Shown here one piece after another: positions 10,684 to 20,146 of a stretch of DNA of 30,482 nucleotides (positions within the stretch are counted from its first letter, which is position 1; the number at the start of each line of letters is the position of its first letter). Both the position numbers and the translations under genes were made by a program. A model generated the notes under the pieces. That model was not told where the DNA came from and made no database searches. It saw only the letters and a list, made by a program, of their open reading frames with translations. The DNA is from Chara braunii (lineage: Eukaryota; Streptophyta; Charophyceae; Charales; Characeae), in assembly GCA_003427395.1 (NCBI GenBank), contig BFEA01000166.1, forward strand, positions 1,196,227-1,226,708, read 5' to 3'.

Positions 10684-10734
10684 CGAAAGCTCGGCATGCC
10701 GTGGAAGGCCGCCAGGCCCGGGTGTACCGGTGGT
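10684..10734. mobile_element. Right end of a TTAA-type element (GTACCGGTGGT)
   Basis: GGGTGTACCGGTGGT stops at TTAA (10735-10738). Sequence to its left resembles 14745-14792. It may instead close the larger inverted-repeat element at 9221-10660. The left partner is not identified. Confidence 0.45.
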
Positions 10735-10741
10735 TTAAAAG

Positions 10742-10874
10742 GGGACATGCTATGTGTGCGCTAAGGGCTACAAGTGGTGTACGCAGCAGAATGGGTCTGG
10801 CAATGTTGAACCACTAGCGACATGCTATGTGTGTGCTAAGGAGCACGAGCCTTAACATGTAAGTGGTTGGGTCA
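10742..10874 (+). repeat. Dispersed repeat of about 100 bp, copy 2 with extra partial unit
   Basis: GGGACATGCTATGTGTGCGC (10741) and GCGACATGCTATGTGTGTGC (10807) show a partial third unit in front. Otherwise it matches 9020-9128. From 10875 to 11670 nothing was recognised. Confidence 0.75.
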
Positions 10875-11669
10875 GCATGGAGGAGAAGCGCTTATAGAAT
10901 AAACTATTATATCGCATCCCTCGCTGGAAACGCGAGCGTTTGAGCATACGTGTTTAAACTGCGACTACATTCAACTGCCGTTGACTTTCTTGCTATGTGT
11001 TCAGAAATCACAGATAGGGTGGATGGTCCTTGGGAAAAGGGTAGGAGAGATCGGTGAGGGGATAGTGTTTGGGAAAAAGGTACAGAGTTTGAGCAACACG
11101 CCTAGGTGCGGAATTCCAGCTATCTCTGTGCTGGAAAAAGCAGGGAAACTCGGAGAAATATTAAAATTAAGAAAGAAAGAAAGCAGAGAGAGAGAGGGTC
11201 ATTGCTTTCGGTCCTCTCAACAATCCCTTATGTACAAGAGGGATGGGAAACTAAACACACAAGCAAGCAAAGGACTCTTGGCAGAATTATATGGTCAGAT
11301 GCGTCTCTATAACAAAAAAGAACAGAAGTCAAAACGAGTGGACAGAGGGCCATTTCGTATGGCCCTCGGTCAGTGTGAAGGTGATTAGAAAATGCCTCTC
11401 TCTTTGCATTACTATTCCTCCCCAATCTCAACTCTCAATGATGGAGGAAACCAAACATAATAAAAACAAATAATACTTGTGAACAACTGTGCACCCGTCT
11501 ACGAAAACCGGGTCAGCTTTTCAGCAGTCTGTTATCAGGTTCGCTTACCTGTTCTTTTTTCTTTTTCCCTGTTCACCAGGCAGTTCTATGCAGTGTTCCG
11601 GGACTGCTCTCAGATTCTTCGGTGTTGCCAACCTGACATCACAAAGTGTTCATGGACCAACTAGGAGTA

Positions 11670-11670
<1 letters not shown>

Positions 11671-11768
<98 letters not shown>

Positions 11769-11771
11769 ACT
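11671..11771. repeat. (CT)n-(CA)n compound microsatellite
   Basis: CT dinucleotides to about 11688 then CA dinucleotides with a CGCGCG interruption to 11771. Smaller CA runs lie at 12784-12811 and 14129-14170. Confidence 0.95.
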
Positions 11772-12254
11772 GGTGGCGATCATGGTAAGGGTGCGGTTTC
11801 TTTCCCTTTCCTTCCGCGCAATGAGTATAGTTAGCTCTCCACCCAAGGTGTGCCAGCCTCAGGTGCGGAGTACTACTCATCTCACCCTTGCAGGACGTTC
11901 TCCTTGACATAAACCTTGTACAAAGAGTTCCAGGTGATGATCGGACACTCCTTTCTAACATAATAGCTACTCCTATTGTGCCCAGCGTCTAGGGCGGTTG
12001 CCCAGAGCACACTCACAGGTGGAGGCATTCTGTGTAGTAGTCGAGTGGCTTAGGAGACTTTTTGGCGAGTGTCGCCTGCAAGGGACGTTGGCAGCCTCCC
12101 CTTGCTGAGCCGATGGGCCTAAAACCCTGGACCGAGGCTTTACCCTCTACTTTTTGAAGAGAATTTCCCGATTTTGAAAAATACCATACCGATGATGTCG
12201 ACGCTACAAGGTGAGAATCAGGAAAGGGACTTGAACGGGGCGTCGAGCATTCCT

Positions 12255-12740
12255 GTGCTAGTGGCGCAACACGAATCACACGCTCTACTCATGATCCTCT
12301 CCATGGTAACCCCCTTTGCTCTTCGTCTCATCACCGCTATGCACGACAATGTAATAGAGTTGATTGGGTTGCACATCATAATTGGAACACTATTCTTTAT
12401 GACGCGGGACGTTGGTTTAAAAAGCGACTCCGCTACATAGCAGCTGCAGCCGAGGCGGAACAATTTGAACTGCAATTGCGATGCGTCGATCAGAGCCCCA
12501 TTCAACCAGGAATGGATGCTCTTTAAGCCCCTGGGGTTATTCATGCCATTATCCACATACCATCTGGTCGCACATATGTTGGGCAAACCACATACTCTGC
12601 TCGCTATAGTCCGTAACAACATTGGCATTCCCGCTATTCATCTCAAACAAATCGCTCACGCCATCGTCATCTCTATGACTCCATGACTAGGCAACTGCCA
12701 TTTCATTTTATCATGTGGCCCTTGGAGTGCATAGACCCTC
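12255..12740 (+). pseudogene. Broken GIY-YIG-like coding relic (possible Penelope-like element tail)
   Basis: One frame reads RVDWVAHHNWN, ILYDAGRWFKKRLRYIAA and AEAEQFELQLR, then after a stop (near 12527) HIPSGRTYVGQT, YSARY, a stop, QHWHSRY, HRHLYDSM and FIMWPLE. TYVG in place of YIG, an arginine about eight residues on, and the later glutamate fit the GIY-YIG nuclease plan. Known: Penelope-like retroelements carry such a domain after the reverse transcriptase. Two or more stops make it dead. No reverse transcriptase was recognised upstream. Alternative: a host GIY-YIG gene relic. Confidence 0.45.
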
Positions 12741-12744
12741 TATT

Positions 12745-14639
12745 CACCTGGGTGGAATTGGGGCTGTTGTGGGGAAAATCGAAAACACACGCACACAGAC
12801 ACACACACACCCCTTATGGTTTGAAATACATATGTATACATACGCATGTGTGCAAGTGTGCCGCCAAAGCGGCAGACGGGTGTGTGGGCACGTGGCGCTG
12901 AACCACACAAACGTGGCCAACCTTGCATTTTCTATTATATTACCTATTGCGAGGAATGAGCCCTCGCGGGGGCCCTTATCAGACATGCACAGGTTATGGG
13001 CAGAGGCCCCCAGCAAGGCCCACCCTAAGTGAAGGCGGGCCTGAACATTCACCAGAGGCCAAAATTTGGCATTTTTCATATGTGGGTACGCAGGCTGTTG
13101 CAGCCCGCCAGTTGGTTGAATGGACGTGTAAGCCTCCCTAAGCTGCGTTGAACAGTTTGGCCCAGGCCGTGGAAGTTGCGCCTGGGCACATACACACAAT
13201 GCAGGGTTGACACATCACGAAGTGGCCACAGGCCTACGCAAAAGCAGCATTGTCGACGTACATAACCCGGGTCCTGTGCAAATGCAGCAAATGGCTCAAG
13301 TCCGAAGACTCAGGCCGTGCCCAACTGTAAAGGGCCCAGGCCCTCAACTGTAGCATTGGGACTGGGCGCAGGTACTGGGGCCCGACCGAAAGCTATTGGA
13401 AGCTACCCAGCCAGGCCACACGCAGCCAAGCAGGGGGTGCCACTTCCGCATAGAAAGGAGGGCAGGCAGGGGCAGGCATTCTGGCCCACGCAGGCAATGC
13501 GGTCACGCTGCTGCGCTGCTGCGTTAGAGGCTGAATGCTGTGCTGAGGCCAGAGCGCGTGCGGGCGCGAGTGTGGTGAAGAGGGGTGCTGTCGGGCAGCG
13601 AAGCGCAAGCAGCCATAGCCGGGCTGCAGGCCGCTAGGGGGTGAGAGGGCGATCGGTGGTCTTCAGGAAGGAGGCGAGTGTGGGTGGACAGGGTCTGATG
13701 AAGGGAGATGAGATACGTACCTGGTACATGAGGGAGGTCGGCTATGGTGTTGATGTCATGTACATTGGTCTTCGAGAATCGAAGTGAGTCTGTTGCGAGA
13801 ATGCTGATGTAGGTAGGATAGTCGAGTACTGTAGGCTGGGTGCTGGGCGCTAGACAGAGAGGAGCGACTTTGGATACTGTGTTGGTGTGGCCTGAAGGCT
13901 TGAACATTGGCTCGTTACTTCATTGTGTTGCTCTTGTTTGGATGGAATCTCGGTGCATTTGTGCTCTCTGCTTGTACACGACTACTTGGACATCTGTGTG
14001 ATTTTGCAACTTGGCTTTCTGTATATTGTTCCCTCTCATATTCCTTGCACTATCTGAACTTTTTCGTTATGGATGGCTTGTGATGATTTGTGAAGGGAAT
14101 AAGAGAGAATCTGGGGTCTCTTAAAACAACACACACACACACACACACAGACACACGCACCCACACACGTGTAAACCGAACATGACGCCACAGAGCTTCC
14201 CAATCTGTTTAGTTTTCTCATCAAGGCTCTATATGTTGCCATTCGTCCCTTGATGAATGGTGAGTTTCCCGAAATTGCAATTAGGATCAAGCAAAGCTAT
14301 GCGGTCTTCTGCTCGAGGTATGCACAGCCCGTGGTGGCTGTGCACTCTCCCGCATGGTAGTGGTACTGAGTCCCTTTGCCCATTGAAGCAGTCCATAAGT
14401 GGGTGGCAGGTAGGAGTTGAGCCAGGCAGCGTCCATCGAGTGGACGGATCTGACTTGTCGTTTTGTTCATGCACACTCATTGTTTAACAAAGCTGAGTTT
14501 TCACTCCGTTGCCCGGATCCAATGAGCACAGATGCCTCCTAGTGCATCAGGGTTCCAAGTGCTCATCCTCTAAGCAAAGGATCATGAACAAATTCGGACA
14601 TCGATTGGCTTCTCAAAGTCTCTAAGCCCTTGCTGAAAA
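12745..14639. other. Intergenic; GC-rich patch at 13,000-13,640, nothing recognised
   Basis: AGGCC-rich DNA at 12,980-13,640 gives overlapping frames in both directions (for example 13317-13637 +, 13524-13907 -) of low complexity, rich in Ala, Arg and Gly. No conserved motif. A CA microsatellite lies at 14129-14170. Confidence 0.5.
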
Positions 14640-14792
14640 TGTTTCGTCGCCTACCCCGAAAATTTGGCACCTTGGGCCTACCGGATCGCAATGGCAGGGG
14701 CGCGATCCAAAATCGAAAAGAATTGTGCTGCTGGCAGTTTTGCAAAGCTTGGCGCGGAGTGGAGTCGCTCCAGGCCCGTGTGTACTGGTGGT
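14640..14792. mobile_element. Right end of a TTAA-type element, left end not found
   Basis: CAGGCCCGTGTGTACTGGTGGT runs up to the TTAA at 14793. The 50 bases before it (GCAAAGCTTGG..GGAGTGG..CTCCAGGCCCG) resemble 10684-10720 (GCGAAAGCTCGG..CCAGGCCCG), which ends the same way in GTACCGGTGGT plus TTAA at 10734. These are two copies of one sub-family whose left ends are missing or too diverged to see. Confidence 0.55.
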
Positions 14793-14796
14793 TTAA

Positions 14797-14993
14797 ACCA
14801 CCAGTACCTTTCCCTGCTTGGAAAACAAATGCCTGCCGGTTAACACGGGAGGCGGGCAGGATTGGGACTGGCGATGCAAAATGGCTGGTGGCGCCAGCCA
14901 AAACGAGGCTCGCGCAGGTTCTTTCTTTCGGTCGCGCAGGTCCGCAGGGCAGTTTTAGGTTCGGCATCGATAGCTGAGAAAGGTACTGGTGGT
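14797..14993. mobile_element. TTAA-type MITE, copy M (197 bp), best-preserved
   Basis: Ends ACCACCAGTACCTTTC (14797-14812) and GAAAGGTACTGGTGGT (14978-14993) are perfect and bounded by TTAA on both sides (14793-14796, 14994-14997). Internal GGCTGGTGGCGCCAGCC is near 14884. On its left, the end of another member (GTGTACTGGTGGT, to 14792) touches the same TTAA, making a 26-bp palindrome. Confidence 0.92.
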
Positions 14994-15050
14994 TTAACAG
15001 TTGCCACAACTCTATGCTAGCAGTTAAGGGCACATCACAGTCAAGTGATT

Positions 15051-15227
15051 TTCCATCTGTCTCCGTACCTGCCCATGAACTTAGTCAAGAAACGCTTCAT
15101 CTGTCTCCATACCTGACCATGAACTTAGTCAAGAAACGCTTCATCTGTCTCTGTACCTGACCATGAACTTAGTCAAGAAACGCTTCATCTGTCTCTGTAC
15201 CTGACCATGAACTTAGTCAAGAAACGC
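15051..15227 (+). repeat. 44-bp tandem array, four copies
   Basis: The unit TTCATCTGTCTC, GTACCTGACCATGAACTTAG, TCAAGAAACGC starts at about 15051, 15096, 15140 and 15184, nearly identical. AGTTGCCACAACTCTATG (14998) and AGTTGCTACAACTCTATGG (15352) bracket the array as a direct repeat. Confidence 0.95.
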
Positions 15228-15714
15228 TAAAGCATGAGTATGCACTGATTGAATGTTTATGGGCTAGGTATATGTTTGTTTGACAGATGGGGATAGAGGT
15301 AGCATTCTCCTGTAGTGCCTAACCAAGGACCCTCTCGACAAGGATGTCGACAAGTTGCTACAACTCTATGGAACTTTAATGGGCTAGTAATACTGTGTAT
15401 CTGGCTCAACGATGGATGTGAATGGGGGGAATATTCTCCGGCACGTAAGGTGGTGTGCGGAGGAGTGTTGAGAATGTTTAGCGGTCTTGTGTTGTGTGGA
15501 TGAAAAGGAGGGAAGAAGTGTAGAAGAGAAGAGAAGAAGAGCAGGGCAAAGGATGAAAGCGGCTGGTTGCAGCTGACCTGGTTGAACAATTCACTTGTCT
15601 CAATGCCATGGATGATAGATGTGAGATTTTGGCATGCAGCACGAGGGTTAGATTATGAAGTGGGGCGCTGTAGTGGGGTGGTCGCTATTTCCCGCGAACG
15701 CCTGCTGTTTTCTG

Positions 15715-15718
<4 letters not shown>
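15228..15718. other. Intergenic, nothing recognised
   Basis: No repeat beyond the bracket sequence at 15352, and no RNA or protein motif. Confidence 0.5.
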
Positions 15719-15786
<68 letters not shown>

Positions 15787-15787
15787 N

Positions 15788-15875
<88 letters not shown>

Positions 15876-16052
15876 CTGTGTTTGATGCACGTGCCCGTTT
15901 GCCTCCCTGCTATTTCCTGCGCGTGCCCATACCCTCTCTCTCTCTCTCTCTAGCACGAGCCCGTGCGTGCCGCTATTTCCCGTGCACGCCTGCTGTTTTT
16001 CTGCGTGCCTGCTATTTCCTGCACGTGCCCGCCATTACCCGCATGCGCCCAT

Positions 16053-16136
<84 letters not shown>

Positions 16137-16230
16137 CCGCGCACGTGCGCCCGCTGTTTTCTGTGTGCCTGCTATTTCCCGTACGCGCCCGCTGTTTTCT
16201 GCATGCCCGCTATTTCCCGCGCGCGCCCAT

Positions 16231-16288
<58 letters not shown>

Positions 16289-16332
16289 CCTCCCCCTCTC
16301 TTTGTCACTAGCGCCCACTGATTCCGGGTGCC

Positions 16333-16388
<56 letters not shown>
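15719..16388. repeat. Compound array: long CT tracts alternating with a GC-rich unit
   Basis: CT tracts at 15719-15871 (one N at 15787), 15935-15951, 16055-16131, 16235-16286 and 16337-16387 are separated by versions of CACGTGCCCGC..CTGTTTTCTGCGTGCC, TGCTATTTCCCG and CGCGCCCATA. The spacer unit is itself repeated several times in partial form, so this is a higher-order repeat and not one microsatellite. Frames through it are artefacts. Confidence 0.92.
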
Positions 16389-16390
<2 letters not shown>

Positions 16391-17167
16391 GTCCCCGCTC
16401 CAGAGCTTTACCAGAAGAAGAAGAATAAGAATAAGATGCTTACCGATGGAGGGAAAGCTGGACAGCGGGGCAGGGCGATGGCGAATCCACGGAGGCCAAG
16501 GCAGATGGGCGCTGGGCGACGATGTCTCCAGCTCGTTCCCGTTCGACGTCCAAAGCGAATGGGCTGCACATCTGCAAAGCGGTGGGAGTTGGGAGGCGGG
16601 AGGGTGTTTGAAGGACGACCTATCTTCGGGCGGTTTCCCGCCCGAATGTTCAAAAACAGGTGGCCTTTCTGGGCCACCGATCTCCCCAGATTGACGGTCC
16701 AGATAGGCCGCCAGTTTTTCAAGATTTAGGCGGCCCTAACGGACACAGTCCGATTTTTTTTGGGGGCCGGGAGGCCTCCATGACCTGGGGCCTCGGCCCA
16801 CATGCAAGGTTTAGTAGCAGAAAATGATACTGAGCGACACCACGGCAGGTGGGAAAATCTTGTCTGCCAATGACTGGGAGGCTTTTGACGCCATCCGATC
16901 GGCACAGCAGGAGGGCCATCAACCACCATGACGGGTCTTCGAATTGCTACATCTGTTGAGTTGCGTAAATACCGCTGCCTCTTCACGTGTTACCGGAAGT
17001 CAGTGCTCCAAAGCTATGACACACAAGAACGGCCCACACACAAGAACCCGCCACAAATAAACCAAAAGCCTTCATGTGAAGGCGTTTAGTTATGACACAT
17101 TTTTTACGATAGTAAACTAAACGCCGCGGGCCTCGCCGTGTGCTGCGCTGACATGCTTTTTGCCAAT
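16389..17167. other. Intergenic, nothing recognised
   Basis: A moderately GC-rich segment with overlapping frames on both strands (16408-16722 -, 16328-16729 +) lacking any motif. Confidence 0.5.
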
Positions 17168-17266
17168 GCCCCGGTGGGACAGGGTATGCAGCCTTGAAAG
17201 ATACAGAGAAGATTAGCATGTCCCCTGCACAAGAATGACATTCGTAAATCGAGAAATGGCCAAAAA
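17168..17266 (+). pseudogene. U6: U6 snRNA retrocopy with A-rich tail
   Basis: GATACAGAGAAGATTAGCAT, GTCCCCTGCACAAGAATGAC and GTAAATCGAGAAATGGCC follow the U6 core and 3' end closely. The first 25 nt are altered (CCCCGGTGGGACAGGG in place of the 5' stem-loop). An A-rich tract (17264-17295) follows directly, as expected of a LINE-mobilised copy. No U6 promoter elements were seen. Confidence 0.87.
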
Positions 17267-17295
17267 AGAAAAAACAGAAAAAGAAAAGACAGTGA

Positions 17296-18438
17296 AGTTA
17301 TCCAATGGCATGCTGTGGATGTCATCCCATGTGGAATCTGTGGATATGATTTTTTCCTCGAAAAAAAAAGACAAAAAAAAAGCATGTGAATAATGTGTCT
17401 AAGTGTGCGACGCTTCATGGAGAAAGGGAAGAAGAATGCATGGCTACCAACAAAGGGAGAAAGCAAGGAAAACGCCGATGATTTTCACCCCTAGGATGTA
17501 ATTCTCCCACTCCCCTTCTGCACTCGCTGTGTCTGTGTATGTGTGCATCTATGCGTTTTGGTCATTCGGTCGAGTCGGTTGCCATTTGCTCGTGTTGGAC
17601 ATTTTGTCTGTGGGTCAGTTAACCAGTCTCATGTGTGAGAAGTAGAGGACGAGCAGTTGTGTATAATACTGACAGTGTGCATTTGTCGTCATTGCAGACT
17701 GTTTTTCAGAGTGGCGAACGCGAGGGCGCGTGAGCAGTGAAGATAAAGGACCGAGTACTAAGGTGCAAGTATAGTGTCAAGTACTACTCACATGCAAACC
17801 AAGCTAAGACGTCAAAAGTTTGCGTCGCAGTCACTCTTTCTTTTCTTTTCTTTTCTTTTTTTTTCTTTTCTTCGAGCCTCAGATGACCGTGGCTGTGACC
17901 CAACACCCCTACCGTCTTTCCCGGACATAACGCACCCTGAAAATGAATGTATACAAGCTATCTTTCCGGTTCAGTACAGCCATAATCAGGATGCATTGTG
18001 TTCTGGGGAAGAGGGTAGCACCCACTAGAGATAGGAAAAAAAAGAAAAAAAAGAAAAAAAAGAAAAAGGCTTCTCCGCTCTCTTTGTCTTCTCCACTAGA
18101 GTACCGGGTTTCCTCTGCTCTCTTTTCATTCTTTTTCTACCTCCCTTTGTCTTCTCCGCCTTCTTCGTCTTCTTCTCTTATGTCTTTCAATGTATGTGAC
18201 TCTCAGCCATATTAGATTTGTGTCATCCACGGAGGCAGGGCTATGGGCTATGGGCTTATGGGATTCTGACTTGGCTCTTCTTTCTTTTTCCCCTGTCCCT
18301 TTTGGCATCAAATGTCTGGATGGACCCTGGTAGACCGTCCACACGTCACCTGGATGAACAGACAAGTCTGGGGAAAAAATCGAAAAAAAAGAACCTCTGG
18401 ATATCTGGATTATGAAAAGGTATGTGGTCAACAGTAAA
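17296..18438. other. Intergenic; poly-purine and poly-pyrimidine runs
   Basis: Contains TTTTC repeats (17836-17872), an A-rich run (18037-18066), a CT-rich block (18068-18180) and a lone family 2 end motif at 17909. No gene. Confidence 0.5.
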
Positions 18439-18573
18439 GGTATACTCACACTACGCCCTCAAAATGGCAGACTCGCAAAATGAGAGGCCAGATCGAGTCC
18501 TCCTTTTGGAAGGAGTTGATCTGGCCGCTGATTTTATGATTCTGCGATTTTGAGTGCCTGTTTTGAGTATGCC
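18439..18573. mobile_element. Foldback (long inverted repeat) element, 135 bp
   Basis: Arm 1 GGTATACTCA..CCCTCAAAATGGCAGA..GAGGCCAGATCGAGTCCTCC and arm 2, reverse-complemented, GGCATACTCA..GCACTCAAAATCGCAGAATC..GCGGCCAGATCAACTCCTTCC agree over most of their length with a tiny loop. Such an element forms a near-complete hairpin. Its ends differ from the TTAA family. Confidence 0.75.
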
Positions 18574-18631
18574 CGAACTTCAAGCCAATACAGTGAATAC
18601 ACACATGAAGTGGTATTAACCAAAGTGTTAA

Positions 18632-18778
18632 ACGACCAGTACATGCCAGCCATTGTCCGTGGGACCCTTTCAGATGCCACCTGCCATCGATTTATTTTAT
18701 CGACGGCACACGAGCCTCCTAAATTTTAGGAGAGGCTCAATCAGACTCTCAACTTGGCTGGGCCCATGTACTGGTGCT
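18632..18778. mobile_element. TTAA-type MITE, copy L (147 bp)
   Basis: Left ACGACCAGTACATGCCAGCC (18632-18651) and right GGCTGGGCCCATGTACTGGT (18756-18775, then GCT) form an inverted repeat with two mismatches and a 2-nt gap. Perfect TTAA lies on both sides (18628-18631, 18779-18782). The centre contains two short hairpins (GCCATCGAT..ATCGACGGC and CTCCTAAATTTTAGGAG). Confidence 0.85.
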
Positions 18779-19057
18779 TTAAATGAATGAATGAATTATC
18801 GGAAGTTCCTCATTACAGCGCAGCGATCCGCACACCAAATGATCCACCGTGCTATAGCCTCAAAAGCTCAAACCCGTCTGGGCTGGATATCTGGACTCTT
18901 CTGGTTCTGTTGAGTGGCTCTCTTTTTTTTTTTGTTGTTGTTGTTGTCTCAGGAATTTTGGATCAGCGGTTCTGAATGAGTTTCAGGAAAAGATCTGAGA
19001 AACCCAAAACAGAGCAGTTATTCTGTAAGTTTTATTTTATTTTTTTCCCTTTTTTTC

Positions 19058-19980
19058 ATGGCTGTGCCAGCAACCGGCCGGTTGGACCGGCCCGGATCCA
19101 ACCGGGCCGGTTGGACCCCCGGTGGTCCAACCGGAATTCCGGTTGGGTCCAAAACTGGGTCAAGAAAAGAATTTTTTTTTTTTTTGAAAACATGGTTGGA
19201 CTGCGCTCACCGAGATCTCCCCGAATCCGCAAAGAAAACTTCGAACAGAGAAGTTTCGTTTGGGGGGTTGGGGGGTNNNNNNNNNNNNNNNNNNNNNNNN
19301 NNNNNNNNNNNNNNNNNNNNNNNNNNNNNNNNNNNNNNNNNNNNNNNNNNNNNNNNNNNNNNNNNNNNNNNNNNNNNNNNNNNNNNNNNNNNNNNNNNNN
19401 NNNNNNNNNNNNNNNNNNNNNNNNNNNNNNNNNNNNNNNNNNNNNNNNNNNNNNNNNNNNNNNNNNNNNNNNNNNNNNNNNNNNNNNNNNNNNNNNNNNN
19501 NNNNNNNNNNNNNNNNNNNNNNNNNNNNNNNNNNNNNNNNNNNNNNNNNNNNNNNNNNNNNNNNNNNNNNNNNNNNNNNNNNNNNNNNNNNNNNNNNNNN
19601 NNNNNNNNNNNNNNNNNNNNNNNNNNNNNNNNNNNNNNNNNNNNNNNNNNNNNNNNNNNNNNNNNNNNNNNNNNNNNNNNNNNNNNNNNNNNNNNNNNNN
19701 NNNNNNNNNNNNNNNNNNNNNNNNNNNNNNNNNNNNNNNNNNNNNNNNNNNNNNNNNNNNNNNNNNNNNNNNNNNNNNNNNNNNNNNNNNNNNNNNNNNN
19801 NNNNNNNNNNNNNNNNNNNNNNNNNNNNNNNNNNNNAAAAAAAAAAAAAAAGATGCCCTACAGCCAACCGGGGGGGAACCGGACCGGTCCTACCGGCCCG
19901 GTCGACCGGCCGGTAGGACCGGTCCGGTTCCAGTTGGGGGAGGACCCCCCGGTCCTACCAGGTTTTCAGCACTGCTTTTT
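19058..19980. mobile_element. CCGG-rich repeat pair around the gap; possible hAT-like element
   Basis: Left (19062-19160) and right (19862-19975) blocks are built from ACCGGNCCGGTTGGACC-type palindromes. Outer edges CTGTGCCAGCAACCGG and, reverse-complemented, CAGTGCTGAAAACCTGG are similar. The interior includes the N gap, so the element cannot be read. An 8-bp target duplication was not found. Confidence 0.45.
19277..19836. other. Assembly gap (560 N)
   Basis: A run of N bounded by a G-rich stretch (TGGGGGGTTGGGGGGT) on the left and poly-A on the right, both hard to sequence. Any frame drawn through it has no meaning. Confidence 0.99.
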
Positions 19981-19998
19981 TTAGGACTTTTTTCTTAA

Positions 19999-20142
19999 AC
20001 CACCAGTACTTCCTAAAGTCGTGCCCGTTAACGTGCCACAATTTTAGGAAACGTACGGGCCACTACAGGAGCGCCCAGATTCATCCAACTAGAAACGTTT
20101 CTACTTTTTCCGTGGCCGATAGCTGGGCCAAGTACTGGTGGT
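19999..20142. mobile_element. TTAA-type MITE, copy I (144 bp)
   Basis: Left ACCACCAGTACTT (19999-20011) and right AAGTACTGGTGGT (20130-20142) are perfect inverted repeats between TTAA (19995-19998) and TTAA (20143-20146). The right TTAA is shared with the next element. Confidence 0.9.
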
Positions 20143-20146
20143 TTAA

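Noticed and set aside
13317-13907. Overlapping GC-rich frames on both strands
   Set aside because: Open because of high GC; no motif and no codon pattern favouring one strand.
15567-16729. Long Ser-Leu and Glu-Arg frames
   Set aside because: Translations of CT/GA microsatellites.
18976-19998. 340-codon and related frames across the gap
   Set aside because: Mostly N translated as X.
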